A DNA stretch of 64,000 bases from CAVQFD01 sp963724695 (GCA_963724695.1 CAVRVW010000008.1:62001-126000); one strand, 5' to 3'; counted from the stretch's first letter, positions 17,658 through 27,801 are shown. The notes: generated by a model from the sequence alone, not told the origin. Numbers and translations are program-made.

Positions 17658-19050
17658 ACTTCGACTCGTTCCTTGTGGCGGGCGATGTGCACCGGCCAGC
17701 CGCGCTCTCCCGCGATCCGCGCCTGGAGTGCTTCGAGCGGCGGCCGGCTCGCCGTGGACCAGGTACGTCATCGACGGCGCGCTTCGTGAACCCGGACAGC
17801 CAGCGCAGGATCTCGTCCGCGTCCGCGTGCGCCGACATCGAGTCGAGGCGCTCGATCGTCGCGGCGACCGGTACGTCCCGCCCCTTGATGCCGTACGACC
17901 TTGGCTCCGCTCGACGAGCTGACGTCCCCGCGTGCCCTCGGCCTGATAGCCGACGAACAGCACGGTGTTCTTCGGGTTGGGCAGCGCGGCTTCGAGATGG
18001 TACAGCACGCGGCCGCCCGTCGCCATCCCGCTCGAGGCGATGACGATCGCCGGGCGCTTCGAGGCGACGAGCTCTTTCGACTGCTGCGGCGACGACACCG
18101 TCGTCAGTCGCTCGGTGCAGAACGAGGCAGACGCCCTTGCGCGGCCGGCTGCATTTCCGGGTCGAGCTCATCGACGCGGTTGCGAGTAGAACTGCAGCGC
18201 TCTCGTCGCCATCGGGCTGTCGACGAATACCGGCAGCACCGGAATCCGCTTCTCGTCTTCGAGCCGCTCGCAACCAGTAGATCACCTCTTCGACGCGCCC
18301 GATCGCGAACGACGGGATGATCAGCTTTCCGCCTCGGGCGACGGCGTCGTTGATGATCCCCGCCAGACGCGCGCCGCCATCGTCTGCTTCGTGCAGTACG
18401 GTTCGCCGTACGTGGACTCGACGAGCAGGACGTCGGCCGCGTCGACCGGCGACGGATCGGGCAGGACCGGCCGTCCGTACCGGCCCAGGTCGCCGCCGAA
18501 CAGGATGGTCCGGTCGTCGAACCTGACGCGCGCATAGGCCGAGCCGAGCAGATGGCCGGCGTTGAGGAACTCGACCTCGAGATCGGTCCGGCCGTTCACC
18601 ACTGGGATCGGGCGGTTGTAGCCGACCGGCTGCAGGTGCGTCAGCGCCCGCGCGGCATCCTCGCTCGTGTAGAGCGGCAGGGCTGGATCGTGCTTCGAGT
18701 AGCCGTGCTTGTTGGCGTCCCGCGCGTCTTCTTCCTGGATTCTGGCGGAGTCGGGGAGGACAATCGAGCACAGGTCCTGGGTGGCCGGGGTGCAGAAGAT
18801 CCGGCCCCGGAAGCCCTGAGCGACCAGCCGGGGCAGATACCCGCAGTGGTCGAGGTGGGCGTGGGTCAGAATGACCGCGTCTATGGCTGCGGCAGGAACG
18901 GACAATGGCTGCCAGTTAAGCTCACGGAGTGCCTTAAGACCTTGGAAGAGCCCGCAATCAACCAGGATCTGGTGTCCGCCGACATCTAGGAGGTGCTTCG
19001 AACCGGTAACGGTACCGGCGGCGCCAAGGAACGTAGGAGCATGTCGGCAT
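17654..19050 (-). pseudogene. MBL-fold beta-CASP RNA-processing-type hydrolase, multiply frame-shifted
   Basis: The N-terminal part has TFLGAAGTVTGSKHLLDVGG and the metallo-beta-lactamase motif ILTHAHLDHCGYLPRLV. Later blocks are DDRTILFGGDLGRYGRPVLP, LLVESTYG, GKLIIPSFAIGRVEEVIYWL, AIVIASSGMATGGRVLYHL and the C-terminal GWPVHIARHKERVEV. This matches the beta-CASP/RMMBL family of RNA exonucleases (YSH1-like). The reading frame is broken several times, including just after the start; ATG at 19050 (MPT) is the likely start but needs one base removed to join the domain. The stop TGA overlaps the ATG of the M49 gene. Confidence 0.8.
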
Positions 19051-19191
19051 GTCGAGCGGTGTGACCACGCATCGTAAGCGCAACGAAACATTGATCGCGG
19101 CGTAGAATGAGACTATCTTATCGCTCCGACTCGATTCCGACAGCGTCCTGTCGTCCGATCGAGAAGCTCGTCCTGAAGAGGGGATCCCGCA

Positions 19192-19825
19192 ATGGAAGAG
19201 ATCAACACGATGACGGAAGGCGCTCCGGACAACGTCTCGCGACGGAATTTCATCAAGGGCGTGATCGCGGCCGGCGCCGCGGTGTCGTCGGCGAGCTACC
19301 TGTTCCGCACGAACGCGCGTCGGCGGCAGCCCTCGACGCCCGGGAGCGTCGAGCGGCTGGTCACGCTGACGGTCAACGGGCAGGAGCGCCGCGTCGACGT
19401 GATGAAGCAGGAGACGCTGGCGCAGACGCTGCGCTACAAGCTGGGGCTGACGGGCACCAAGATCGGGTGCGACCGCGCGGAGTGCGGCGCGTGCACGGTG
19501 CTGGTGGACGACGTGCCGCACTACTCGTGCTCGGTGCTGACGCACACGGTGCGCGGGCAAGAAGATCACGACGATTGAAGGGCTGGCGAGCGCCGACGGG
19601 ACGCTGTCGCCGGTGCAGCAGGGCGTGGTGGACGAGCAGGGCTTCCAGTGCGCGTTCTGCATGCCGGGGTTCGTGATGGCGGCGACGGGCTACCTGAAGA
19701 CGAACCCGAATCCGACGCGGCAGGAACTGGCGCACGGGGTGTCGGGCAATCTGTGCCGCTGCCAGGACTACGACAAGATTCTCACGGCGCTGATGCGCGG
19801 TGCTGAGCACATGCGGGGAGCGTAA
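19192..19825 (+). pseudogene. Molybdenum hydroxylase small [2Fe-2S] subunit, Tat-exported, one frame break
   Basis: About 210 aa once one extra base near 19557 is removed. The twin-arginine signal is SRRNFIKGVIAAGAAV. Plant-type [2Fe-2S] ligands are in KIGCDRAECGACTVLVDD with SCSVL; the second, helical [2Fe-2S] site is QCAFCMPG and GNLCRCQDY. All eight cysteines expected for the xanthine dehydrogenase / aldehyde oxidoreductase family are present. It passes electrons from the molybdenum site to FAD. The Tat signal suggests the complex folds in the cytoplasm with cofactors and works in the periplasm, as in PaoABC/YagTSR. It starts an operon of at least six genes. Confidence 0.88.
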
Positions 19826-19828
19826 GTC

Positions 19829-22589
19829 ATGGCTGACGACACCAACAAGCTGATCGGCCAGAACTACACGACGCCGGACCTCGTCGCGAAGGTCACGGGG
19901 AAGGCGAAGTACGCGGAGGACTACCGGGCCGAGGGCATGCTGTTCTGCAAGCTGCTGCTGAGCCCGATGCCGCACGCGCGGGTCACGCGGCTCGACACGA
20001 GCGCGGCGCTGGCGATGCCCGGCGTGAAGGCGATCCTCACGGCCGACGATCTGCCGGGCGCGGCCGTCGGCGCGACGCTCGGCGAGAAGGTGTCGTCGCC
20101 AGCGCGCAGAGCGAGCGCGGGCTCACGATGGAGCCGCTGTACGAAGGCGAGCCGATTCTCGCCGTGGCGGCCGTCGACGAGTTGACCGCGGCCGAGGCGA
20201 TCGAGAAGATCGTCATCGAGTTCGAGCCGCTGCCGTTCTCGGTCGATCCGATCGCGAGCCTGCGTCCGGGCAGCCCGAACGCGCGCACCCAGGGCAACGC
20301 GTGGGTCACGCCGACCGCACCGCCGGCTGCCGCAGCGCCCGCGGGCGGTGCGGCTCCGGCAGGCGCTGCTGCCGGCCGCCGCCGCAGGCGCCGCCGCGGC
20401 TGCTCCCGCCGCGGCGCAGCAGCCCGCGCCGGCCGCTGGCGCCCAGCAGGCTCAGGCCGCACTCCGCAGCAGGCGCCGCAGCGGCCGCGGCACCCGCCGC
20501 ACCGGCCGCGGCTGGTGCAGCAGCCGGCGCGGCCGCAGGCCAGGCGGCCCAGGGCCGCGGACCGGCGCCGCGCCGGCGAGGGTCGCGGCGCAGGGCGCGG
20601 CGGCCCCGGCGGCGCGGCTCCGGCCGGTCCGCCCCGTCCCGAAATTCAGGAACTGAAGTGGACGGCGGAAGACTTCGCGGCCGCTCAGGACGGCCAGATG
20701 CCGATGGGCAAGCCCACGGCACGAGTGGACTGGTCGGCGAATATCGAAGAAGGCTTCAAGCAGGCCGACCTCGTTCTCGACGAGACCTTCGTCAGCCAGT
20801 CGACCGGCCATCAGCCGCTCGAAACCCGCACGGCGATGGCCTACTGGCAGAACGGCAAGCTGTACCTGCACGGCTCGACGCAGAGCACGGTGCAGACGGT
20901 CGGCTCGGTCGCGCGCTGGGTCGGCATTCCGCCGACCGACGTCGTGCTCGATCAGCGAGTACACGGGCGGCGGCTTCGGCAGCAAGATTCCCGGCTCGCT
21001 CACGATGGCGATTCCGGCGCTGCTCTCGAAGAAGACCAACGCGCCGGTGCAGATGCGCATCACGCGCGAGGAAGAGCACTACATCGGCCGCGCGCGTCCG
21101 GGCATTCACTCGCGCGTCAAGGTCGGCTTCCGCAAGGACGGCCGGATCACCGCGATCGACCTCTACACGGTCGTGGACAACGGTCCGTACGATCAGCAGG
21201 GCGATTTCCGCGTCGGCGGCCAGCACGATCTCGCTGTGCTACCAGCCGACGAACATGCGGTTCCGCGGCATCGCGGTGCTGACCAACACGCCGCCGAAGA
21301 CCTCGCAGCGCGCCCCGGGCGGCATGCAGGGCAACGGCCTGATGGAGCCGGTGCTGGCGCAAGGCCGCGCGACAAGCTCGGCATCGACCAGGTGGAGATC
21401 CGCAAGATCAACGCGCCGGCCGGCAAGGCGCCGTTCGGGCCTCCCGCCGCTCGTGGACGTCAAGCGTACGTGACGAGCGCGTTCGTCAAGGAGGCGCTCG
21501 ACAAGGGCGCCGAGCTCTTCAACTGGGAAGAGAAGAAGGCCCGCAGCGGCAAGCGCCAGGGCACGAAGGTCCGCGGCTCCGGCGTGGCGATCAGCGCCTA
21601 CTCCGCCGGCTCGATCGGGTTCGACGGCCTGTTCATCATCAAGCCGGACGGGCGCGTGCAGTTCCAGTCGGGCATCGGCAACCTCGGCACGCACTCGGTC
21701 ATCGACGTGCACCGCGTGGCCGCCGAAATGCTCGGCGTGCCGTGGGAGCAGTGCGACGTCGTGTGGGGCAACACGGCCAAGAACCTGCCGTGGACCTGCA
21801 TCTCGGCCGGCAGCCAGACGACGCACGCGATGACGCGCGCGGCGCACGCCGCGGCGACCGACGGCATCAAGAAGCTCCAGGAGATTGCGGCGAAGACGCA
21901 TGGGCGGCACTCCGGACGAGCTACAAGGTGGCGAACGAACGGTCGCGGGCGGCGGCAGCATGACGTTCGCGCAGGCCGCGCAGAAGGCCATCGAGCTCGG
22001 CGGCAGTCTACGACGGCCACGAGCTGCCGGAGGACATCAACGCGTTCACGAAGACGCTCGGCGACGGCGCTCGCCGGCCAGGGCCTGATGGCGGTGGCGC
22101 GCGACGCCTATCCGCGCGACGGTCAGACGCAGTCCTACACGGTCGGCGTTCGCCGAAGTCGAAGTCGACGTCGAGACCGGGGCCTATTCGGTCCTCGACC
22201 TGACCGCGGTCGCCGACGTGGGCACGGTGATCAATCCGCGCAGCCTGCAGGGTCAGACCTTCGGCGGCGTCGATGCTCGGCATCGGCCACGCCATCTCGC
22301 AGAAGTGGGTCTACGACCAGCACTACGGCGTGCCGCTCGCCAAGCGGTTCCACTACAACAAGCCGCCGACGATCCTCGACGCGCCGAGCGACCTTCAAGT
22401 TCGCGGCAGTGGAGCTGCCCGATCCGGAAACGCCGGTCGGCGCGCGCGGCGATCGGCGAGCCGCCGGTCGGCGCGGGCTACGGCGCGGTGATGAACGCGA
22501 TCGCGGCCGCGGTCGGCGACGAAGTGTTCCGCCGTTCGCCGGTGACCAGCGACATGATTCTGACCGCGCTCGAGAGCGGGCAAGCGTGA
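19829..22589 (+). pseudogene. Molybdenum hydroxylase large (molybdopterin-binding) subunit, many frame breaks
   Basis: About 915 codons. It begins LIGQNYTTPDLVAKVTGKAK, then VARWVG, the molybdopterin motif EYTGGGFGSKIPG, QRAPGGMQGNGLMEPVLAQ, and near the end AIGEPPVGAGYGAV with the catalytic-type Glu. These define the xanthine dehydrogenase / CO dehydrogenase family; the substrate cannot be read from sequence. At about 20310-20640 there is an Ala/Pro/Gly/Gln-rich insertion of roughly 110 residues before PEIQELKW. More than ten frame breaks occur, for example near 20955, 22005, 22060, 22148, 22272, 22390 and 22448, each one extra base; near 20092 and 21365 the net change is +2 or -1. It starts 3 bases after the small subunit. 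Confidence 0.85.
20310..20640 (+). repeat. Ala/Pro/Gln-rich low-complexity insert inside the molybdenum subunit
   Basis: A GC-saturated stretch of GCC/GCG/GGC codons interrupts the large subunit between the NAWVTP and PEIQELKW segments. Because all frames stay open here, the exact reading is uncertain. In the best frame it codes runs of Ala with Pro, Gln and Gly, and so is probably a disordered surface linker. Confidence 0.7.
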
Positions 22590-22618
22590 CGCACGAGCCG
22601 CTGACGGCGCACATCTAG

Positions 22619-22690
22619 AATTTGGTTATCTGGTCGTTTGGTCATTCGGTCAATGGCGCAAGTCGACCGAGCTGACGAGATGACCAGATT
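22619..22690. repeat. Octad array with inverted copy between hydroxylase genes
   Basis: The left side holds three 8-nt units ending in GGTC (ATCTGGTC, GTTTGGTC, ATTCGGTC). The outer arms 22619-22635 and 22674-22690 are reverse complements at 14 of 17 positions. It lies in the 114-nt gap between the large and FAD subunits and could form an mRNA hairpin within the operon. Confidence 0.75.
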
Positions 22691-22703
22691 CAAGGAGCAT
22701 GAT

Positions 22704-23720
22704 ATGGCTGTGATTCGCGACATGATGCCGGCGTTCGAGCTGTTCCAGCCGGCGAGCATCGACGATGCGCTGGCGCTGCTGGACCGGCACGGGTCGGAGG
22801 CGTGGGTGATGGCGGGCGGGCTGGACACGTTCGACTGGTTGAAGGACCGGACGAAGCGGCCGAGCGTGGTGGTGGACCTGAGCCAGGTCGCCGGAGCTGC
22901 GCGGGCATCAAGGAGGTGAACGGCGGCCTCGAGATCGGGGCGACGACGCCGCTGACCGAGGTGGTGCAGCACCCGGTGGTGCGGGAGAAGTTCGGGCTGC
23001 TGATGGAAGCGGCGGAACTGGTGGCCTCGCCGCAGATTCGCAACCAGGGGACGCTCGGGGGGAACATGTCGCAGGACACGCGGTGCTGGTATTACCGGAG
23101 CGGGTGGTCGTGCTACCGGGCGGGCGGGAACATCTGCTACGCGGACACGCCGACGGCGATCAACCGGGAGCACGCGATTCTGGAGGCGGACCGGTGCGTG
23201 GCGGTGAACCCGTCGGACACGGCGCCGGCGCTGATTGCGCTGGACGCGGAGCTGGTGATGCGGAGGCGCGGGCGGGGAGCGGGTGGTGACGGCGGAAGAC
23301 TACTTCGTGGGGCCGGCGATCGACATCATGCGGATGACGGTGCTGCGGCCGGGCGAGCTGCTGACGACGATCCGGATTCCGGCGACGTGGGCGGGGGCGC
23401 AGTTCTACTTCGAGAAGGTGCGGGACCGGCAACGTGTGGGACTTCCCGCTGGTGAACGTGGCGTCGGCGATCAAGGTGTCGGGCGGCGACGATCGAGCAG
23501 GCGCGGATGGCGGTGGGGGCGGTGGCGGCGCGGCCGCTGCGGCTGGCGGCGGTGGAAGCGGCGATTGCGGGCAAGCCGCGCAACGAAGAGACGGCGACGC
23601 TGGCCGGCGCAGCTGGCGATCGAGGGCGCGACGGCGCTGCGCTACAACGGCTACAAGATTCCGCTGATGCGCAACCTGGTCAAGCGCGCCATCCGCGGCG
23701 ACCGCGCCGCGACGACGTAG
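22704..23720 (+). pseudogene. Molybdenum hydroxylase FAD-binding subunit, several frame breaks
   Basis: About 335 codons. It is preceded by a good ribosome binding site (AAGGAG, 22692-22697), which fixes the start MAVIRDMMPAFELFQPAS. The FAD-binding PCMH-type pattern is present: MAGGLDTFDWLKD, PQIRNQGTLGGNMSQDTR. A cysteine-containing insertion follows (RCWYYRSGWSC, GNICYADTP), resembling the loop that holds an extra [4Fe-4S] cluster in YagS/PaoB and 4-hydroxybenzoyl-CoA reductase. It would relay electrons from the Fe-S subunit to the acceptor. Single extra bases occur near 22894, 22911, 23264, 23430, 23488 and 23605. The C-terminus is MRNLVKRAIRGDRAATT. Confidence 0.85.
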
Positions 23721-23754
23721 ACGCGCACGACGAGCAATTCGAAGTCAGAACTGG

Positions 23755-23806
23755 GAACTACGAAGGACGCTGCACGCCGTCTGTGGGCGCAGTTCCTTCG
23801 TAGTTT
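23755..23806. repeat. Hairpin with AACTACGAAGGA arms
   Basis: AACTACGAAGGA (23756-23767) and TCCTTCGTAGTT (23794-23805) are a perfect 12-bp inverted repeat in the gap before the cytochrome gene. The left arm ends a heptad run (GAAGTCA, GAACTGG, GAACTAC, GAAGGAC). The same terminal units recur at 33614-33771 and, as a single copy, near 40591. Confidence 0.85.
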
Positions 23807-23843
23807 TGCCTTTGCACTTCAAGGTTTCTCCGCAGGAGCTGAC

Positions 23844-24688
23844 ATGAATTTCCTGACGTGGGGACGAAACCCCTGGGGCCAGACGATCCTCACGCACATC
23901 TCGTGGGACCTGCTGTGGGCGTCGCTGTTCGCCGGCCTCATGTTCCTCGTCGCGCACGCGAGCTACATGATTCTGTCGGCGCACCGCAAGCGCAGCGGCG
24001 CCGAGACCGATGCGCTCGAGGCGCAGTACCGGGACCTGCCGGAGAAGATCGAGCGCCACTCGTTCATGGCCCGCATGTTCCACTGGGTCATGGCCGCGTC
24101 GATGTTCGTGCTGCTCTTCACGGCGTTCCTGCCGATCGTCGGCGTGCGGTTCGCCTGGGTCCAGTGGCACTGGATGGCGGGCCTCGTGCTGACCGGCTCG
24201 ATCATCTACCACATCATTCACGCCACGTTCTTCCTCGACTTCTGGTCGATCTGGATCGGCCCGAAGGACATCCCGGAGTTCAAGGCCGAGATGCATGCGC
24301 GAGCTCGGCCAGGACGTCCCGGGGCCCAAGTCGGGCAAGTACCCGCTCGGCAATCGCCTCTATCACCTGGCCATCCTCGTCGTCGGCCTTGGCTGTCGTC
24401 GATCATCGGGCATCGTTCATGATGTCCCGCATCCGGCAGCCGCTCTTCACGCGCAATCCGTACATCCTGACCGACGACTACGTGGGGCTTCACCTACGTC
24501 GCTCCACGGCGTGGCCGGCGTCGGCGCTCGTCGGCCTGGTCATCGCGCACGTGTACTTCGCCGTCCGGCCCGAGAAGTGGTGGATCACGAAGAGCATGAT
24601 TTTCGGCTGGGTGACGCGCGGCAGCTACCTCGAGCACCACGACCCGGCGCGTTGGAAGGTCGGCGGCGGCCGCGCGGGACGCATGTGA
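23844..24688 (+). pseudogene. Membrane cytochrome b (formate dehydrogenase gamma-like), frame-shifted
   Basis: About 280 codons, with the start after GCAGGAGCTGAC. Four to five hydrophobic segments are visible, with histidines placed as in di-haem cytochrome b of the FdhGamma/NarI type: RMFHWVMAASMFVLLFTAFL, WHWMAGLVLTGSIIYHIIHA, LYHLAILVVGL and LHGVAGVG...IAHVYFAV. The C-terminus GWVTRGSYLEHHDPARW resembles the FdhGamma end. Frame breaks occur near 24297, 24395 and 24490. Position directly after the molybdenum hydroxylase suggests it takes electrons from that enzyme into the quinone pool; this is inference. Confidence 0.8.
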
Positions 24689-25123
24689 GCGTCGCGCCCA
24701 TCACACTCGAGGACGCCAGAACCGAACTGAACGCGCGCTGCGACGCGATCGAGGAGTGCTACGAGTTCATGCTCGCGTACGCCGGCGCAGGGACTCGAGG
24801 GCGACCGAGAGCAGCGGATCCAGCGCAGCAGATTCGCGAGTTCCTCGACGAAGTGCGACCAGGCGCCTGACGGGCCTGGCCGACTTCATCAGCCAGCTTC
24901 GTCGGCGCGCTCCAGGCCGGATCGCTGCCGCCGTACGCGGCGTTCATGGCGGTCATCGATCGCGATGCCACGCGACGCCCAGGCGGCGGTGCAGCTCGTG
25001 CTCGCGCAGCCCGTCCATCAGCTCGCAGCTCGTCGACAACCTCAACGCGTCGATTCACCTGCGCGCGCTGCTCACGGACCTCTTCCTGATCGACGAGGTC
25101 TTCAAGTGCACCGCCGCGGCTGA
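24685..25123 (+). pseudogene. Small helical protein of unknown function, frame-shifted
   Basis: It begins at a GTG overlapping the cytochrome stop (ATGTGA). Joined blocks read APITLEDARTELNARCDAIE, CYEFMLAYA, QIREFLDEVR, LTGLADFISQL, PPYAAFMAVIDRDAT and QLVDNLNASIHLRALLTDLF: an all-helical protein of about 145 residues with no recognised domain. At least four frame breaks occur. The end at 25123 is a judgement, since the same frame stays open to 25271 but would then cover the inverted repeat at 25146. Coupled translation with the cytochrome gene suggests a partner or assembly role for the hydroxylase complex. Confidence 0.5.
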
Positions 25124-25145
25124 CGCCGCGGCGACGAATTTACAG

Positions 25146-25237
25146 TTTACAATGCAATTGGGAATTCGTTGCGAGCTGTTCCGCTGTCGTTGTCGCGGCA
25201 CAGTCGTCGGCCTGCAACGCATTCCTGACATTGTAAA
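25146..25237. repeat. AT-richer intergenic inverted repeat
   Basis: TTTACAATG (25146-25154) pairs with CATTGTAAA (25229-25237). Inside these, GGAATTCGTTGC (25161-25172) pairs with GCAACGCATTCC (25214-25225) with one mismatch. The stretch is clearly poorer in GC than its surroundings and lies just before the MTHFR-like gene. Confidence 0.7.
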
Positions 25238-25241
25238 TCTT

Positions 25242-26118
25242 GTGTCCTCGCCCGTTTCGCAGATCTCCTGACAGCGCTCCGCTCGGGCGAGTCCGTCTTC
25301 GCCGCCGAACTGCGTCCGCCGCGCGCGGAGCTCGCAGCACGAGCGAGGGCATGGACGCGTGGATCGACACCTACCACGCGGTCCGGCGCCTGACGCCGCA
25401 GGGCACGTACGTCTTCCTCACCGACAGCGCCGTCGGCGCCGCGGAGGAAGACAACCTCCGCCATCTCGTGACCAACCTCGGGCCACGACGTGCCGCGCGA
25501 GCGCATCGTGCCGTTCCTGACGACGAAGCACCCGCTCGACTACTGCCTGTCGTACGCGGAGCGCGCGCACCAGAGCGGGTTTCCGGCGCTGGTCGTGCTC
25601 GGCGGCGACAAGTCGGTCGGCGCGCCGCGTTCGGTCGAGCACGCGTGGCAGCTGCGCGAGCTGCTGCGCGAGCGCGACCACGCGCTGGCGCTCGGCGGCT
25701 GGGCCAATCCGCACGCCGATCCCGAGCGCCAGGTCGACTTCCTGACGGCGCCGGAATTTCAACGCGCGAGTTCTACCTGACGCAGATCGTCAGCCACCAC
25801 CAGATGCCGGCTGTGTCAGCGGTTTCTCGAAGCGGGCCGCCGGCGGCAGCTGACGCTGCCGGGCGTGTTCGGCGTGTTCTTCTACCGCAGCGCCAACCCG
25901 AGAACGCTGGCGGTCGCTCAAGGATTTCCTGCCGGTGCCGGTCGAGGGGCTGACGCAGCGAGTTCGGCGAGGGACACAGCGCCGAGGACGTCTGCGCGCG
26001 AACCATCCGCACGCTCCTCGACGCCGGCGCGCGACACTTCTACATCAGCAACCTGCCGGTCGGGCGCGCGCCCCAGGTGCTGGCTGCGATCCTCGACCAA
26101 AGCGGGGGCTCGCGTTAG
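25242..26118 (+). pseudogene. Methylenetetrahydrofolate reductase family protein, frame-shifted
   Basis: About 290 codons from a GTG start. Joined blocks: FADLLTALRSGESVFAAELR, TYVFLTDSAVGAAEEDNLRH, RERIVPFLTTKHPLDYCLSY, ALVVLGGDKSVG, GGWANPHADPERQVDFL, FYLTQIVSHHQMP, PGVFGVFFYRSANPRTL and GARHFYISNLPVGRAP. These follow the TIM-barrel MTHFR pattern, which normally reduces methylene-THF using FAD. TKHPLDYCL replaces the usual T-x-R-D start of that motif, so it may be a divergent member with another substrate. Frame breaks occur near 25350, 25490, 25760, 25825 and 25920. It is the last clear plus-strand gene of the molybdenum hydroxylase cluster. Confidence 0.75.
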
Positions 26119-26857
26119 CTTGAAGATGGCGTCCGCCGTCCACTCGGATCGTTTCGCCGGTGATGAAGTCGCAGTCGAGGAGCGCCAGAACCGCCTTGGC
26201 GATCTCCAGCTCGCCGCCCCAGCGGCCGAGCGGCGTTGACCGCTCGACCGCCGCGAGCTCCTCGTCCGGCGTGTCGGGCGGCGCCAGCATCGGGCCGGGC
26301 GCGATCGCGTTGACGAGGATGTTGTCGGGCGCGAGCTCGAGCGCCAGCGCCTCGGTGAGCGCGATGACGCCGGTCTTGGCGACGTAGTACGGCAGGAATC
26401 CGACGTAGCGCGGGCGTCCGCTCTTCGAGAGCCAGTCGCTGAAGTTGATGATGCGGCCGCCGCCGCTGCGCGCATGTGCGGCACCGCTGCCTGAGCGCAG
26501 AGGAAGGCCGCGCGAAGATCCACGTCGATCGACCGCGTCCCAGTCGTCCACCGTGAGATCGTCGAACGGGCGCTGCTGGTAGACCGACGCCATGTTGATG
26601 AGAATGTCGAGCCGGCCGAGCTCCGCAATCGTCCGGTTCACGAGCGCCTGGCACGCCGACGGATCGGAAAGGTCGGCCTGGACGGCGATCCCTCGTTGAC
26701 CGCGGGCCACGACACGTCTCACGCCACCGTCCGCTTCGTCCTTTGACCGCGAGTAGCTGAACGCCACGCTGACCCCGCGTTCGGCCAGCGATTCGGCGAC
26801 GACGAGGCCGATGCGCTTGGCGCCGGTGACGAGTGCAACGGTGTCCTTGAGATGCAT
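26045..26857 (-). CDS. Short-chain dehydrogenase/reductase, two frame breaks
   Basis: About 250-270 aa. Rossmann start VALVTGAKRIGLVVAESLAE; later DILINMASVYQQRPF, the catalytic pair in YYVAKTG (YxxxK) with upstream Ser in INFSDWLS, and the C-terminal ETIRVDGGRHL. TGAKRIG in place of TGxxxGIG is seen in pteridine-reductase-like SDRs, and the neighbour is an MTHFR-like gene, so a pterin or folate substrate is possible but unproven. Between about 26470 and 26535 the frame shifts and returns; there the true sequence is DVDLRAAFLCAQAAVPHMRA. Its last 74 bases overlap the end of the convergent MTHFR-like gene. Confidence 0.82.
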   Translation of the reverse strand: MHLKDTVALVTGAKRIGLVVAESLAERGVSVAFSYSRSKDEADGGVRRVVARGQRGIAVQADLSDPSACQALVNRTIAELGRLDILINMASVYQQRPFDDLTVDDWDAVDRRGSSRGLPLRSGSGAAHARSGGGRIINFSDWLSKSGRPRYVGFLPYYVAKTGVIALTEALALELAPDNILVNAIAPGPMLAPPDTPDEELAAVERSTPLGRWGGELEIAKAVLALLDCDFITGETIRVDGGRHLQANASPRFGRGSQPAPGARARPAGC

Positions 26858-26925
26858 CGAGGTTAGCCAACCAGGTGAGAACTCGCTAAAGTATAGCGGA
26901 ACCTGCGCGAAGGAGCCCCGCCATC

Positions 26926-27801
26926 ATGCCAGAAACTATTGGATTCATTGGACTTGGCGTTATGGGCCGGCCCATGGCCGGTCACCTGCTCGCCGCGGGT
27001 CATCGCTTGACCGTCCACAACCGCACCGCGGCGAGGGCCGATGATCTGGTCGCCGCTGGCGCCACCTTCGCAAAGACACCGCGCGAGGTCGCTCTTGCCT
27101 CGATGATTGTCATCACCATGCTGCCGGACTCGCCGGACGTCGAGGCCGTGCTCGCCGGTGAACACGGAGTGATCTCCGGCCTCCGGTCCGATGCGGTCGT
27201 CGTCGACATGAGCAGCATTTCACCGGCCGTGACAGCTCGCCTCGCCAGGCTGGTCGCTGCGCGCGGTGCGACGATGCTGGACGCGCCGGTGAGCGGCGGC
27301 GAAATCGGCGCCGTCAACGCAAGCCTGTCAATCATGGTCGGCGGCGACCCGGCCTCCTTCGCACGCGTGCGTCCGGTGCTGGCGCTCATGGGTCATGCGG
27401 ACCGCATCATCCACATCGGCGACGAGCCTGGCGCCGGTCAGATCTGCAAGGTCTGCAACCAGATCGCCATCGGCGGGGCGCTGGCCGGTGTCGGCGAAGC
27501 CTTTGCGGTGGCGGCCGCCGCGGGCGTGGACCGCGCCAAGGTCCGGCAGGCGCTGCTCGGCGGGTTCGCGGCGAGCCGCGTGCTCGAGGTCCACGGCGAA
27601 CGCATCCTCAACGGCAATTTCGTGCCCGGGTTCCGCGCCAGGTTGTTCCAGAAGGACCTTCGTATCGCCGAGGAAACGGCAGCCGACGAAGGCGTCGCCG
27701 TCCCGGTCACGGACGTCGTCGCCACCCGGGTCAACGCGATCGTCGCCTCGGGCGCGGGCGATATGGACTACTCGGCGGTGGGCGACCTCAACAGATTCTA
27801 G
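26926..27801 (+). CDS. 3-hydroxyacid dehydrogenase, tartronate semialdehyde reductase type
   Basis: 291 aa, intact. Family signatures: IGFIGLGVMGRPMAGHLLAA (NAD(P) loop), DAPVSGGEIGAVNASLSIMV (substrate motif) and QICKVCNQIAIGG with the catalytic Lys of the GxxxKxxNN-type site. The C-terminus has KDLRIAEE. The closest functional class is 2-hydroxy-3-oxopropionate reductase (GarR/GlxR), giving D-glycerate; 3-hydroxyisobutyrate dehydrogenase is the alternative. It has a ribosome binding site GAAGGAG at 26909 and a -10-like TATAGC at 26892. It is convergent with a tartrate-dehydrogenase-type gene, whose products could feed the same glycerate route. Confidence 0.88.
   Translation: MPETIGFIGLGVMGRPMAGHLLAAGHRLTVHNRTAARADDLVAAGATFAKTPREVALASMIVITMLPDSPDVEAVLAGEHGVISGLRSDAVVVDMSSISPAVTARLARLVAARGATMLDAPVSGGEIGAVNASLSIMVGGDPASFARVRPVLALMGHADRIIHIGDEPGAGQICKVCNQIAIGGALAGVGEAFAVAAAAGVDRAKVRQALLGGFAASRVLEVHGERILNGNFVPGFRARLFQKDLRIAEETAADEGVAVPVTDVVATRVNAIVASGAGDMDYSAVGDLNRF

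Noticed and set aside
20301..21473. Arg/Ala-rich open frames in the 20-21 kb region as separate genes
   Set aside because: They are pieces or shadows of one molybdenum-binding subunit broken by extra bases.
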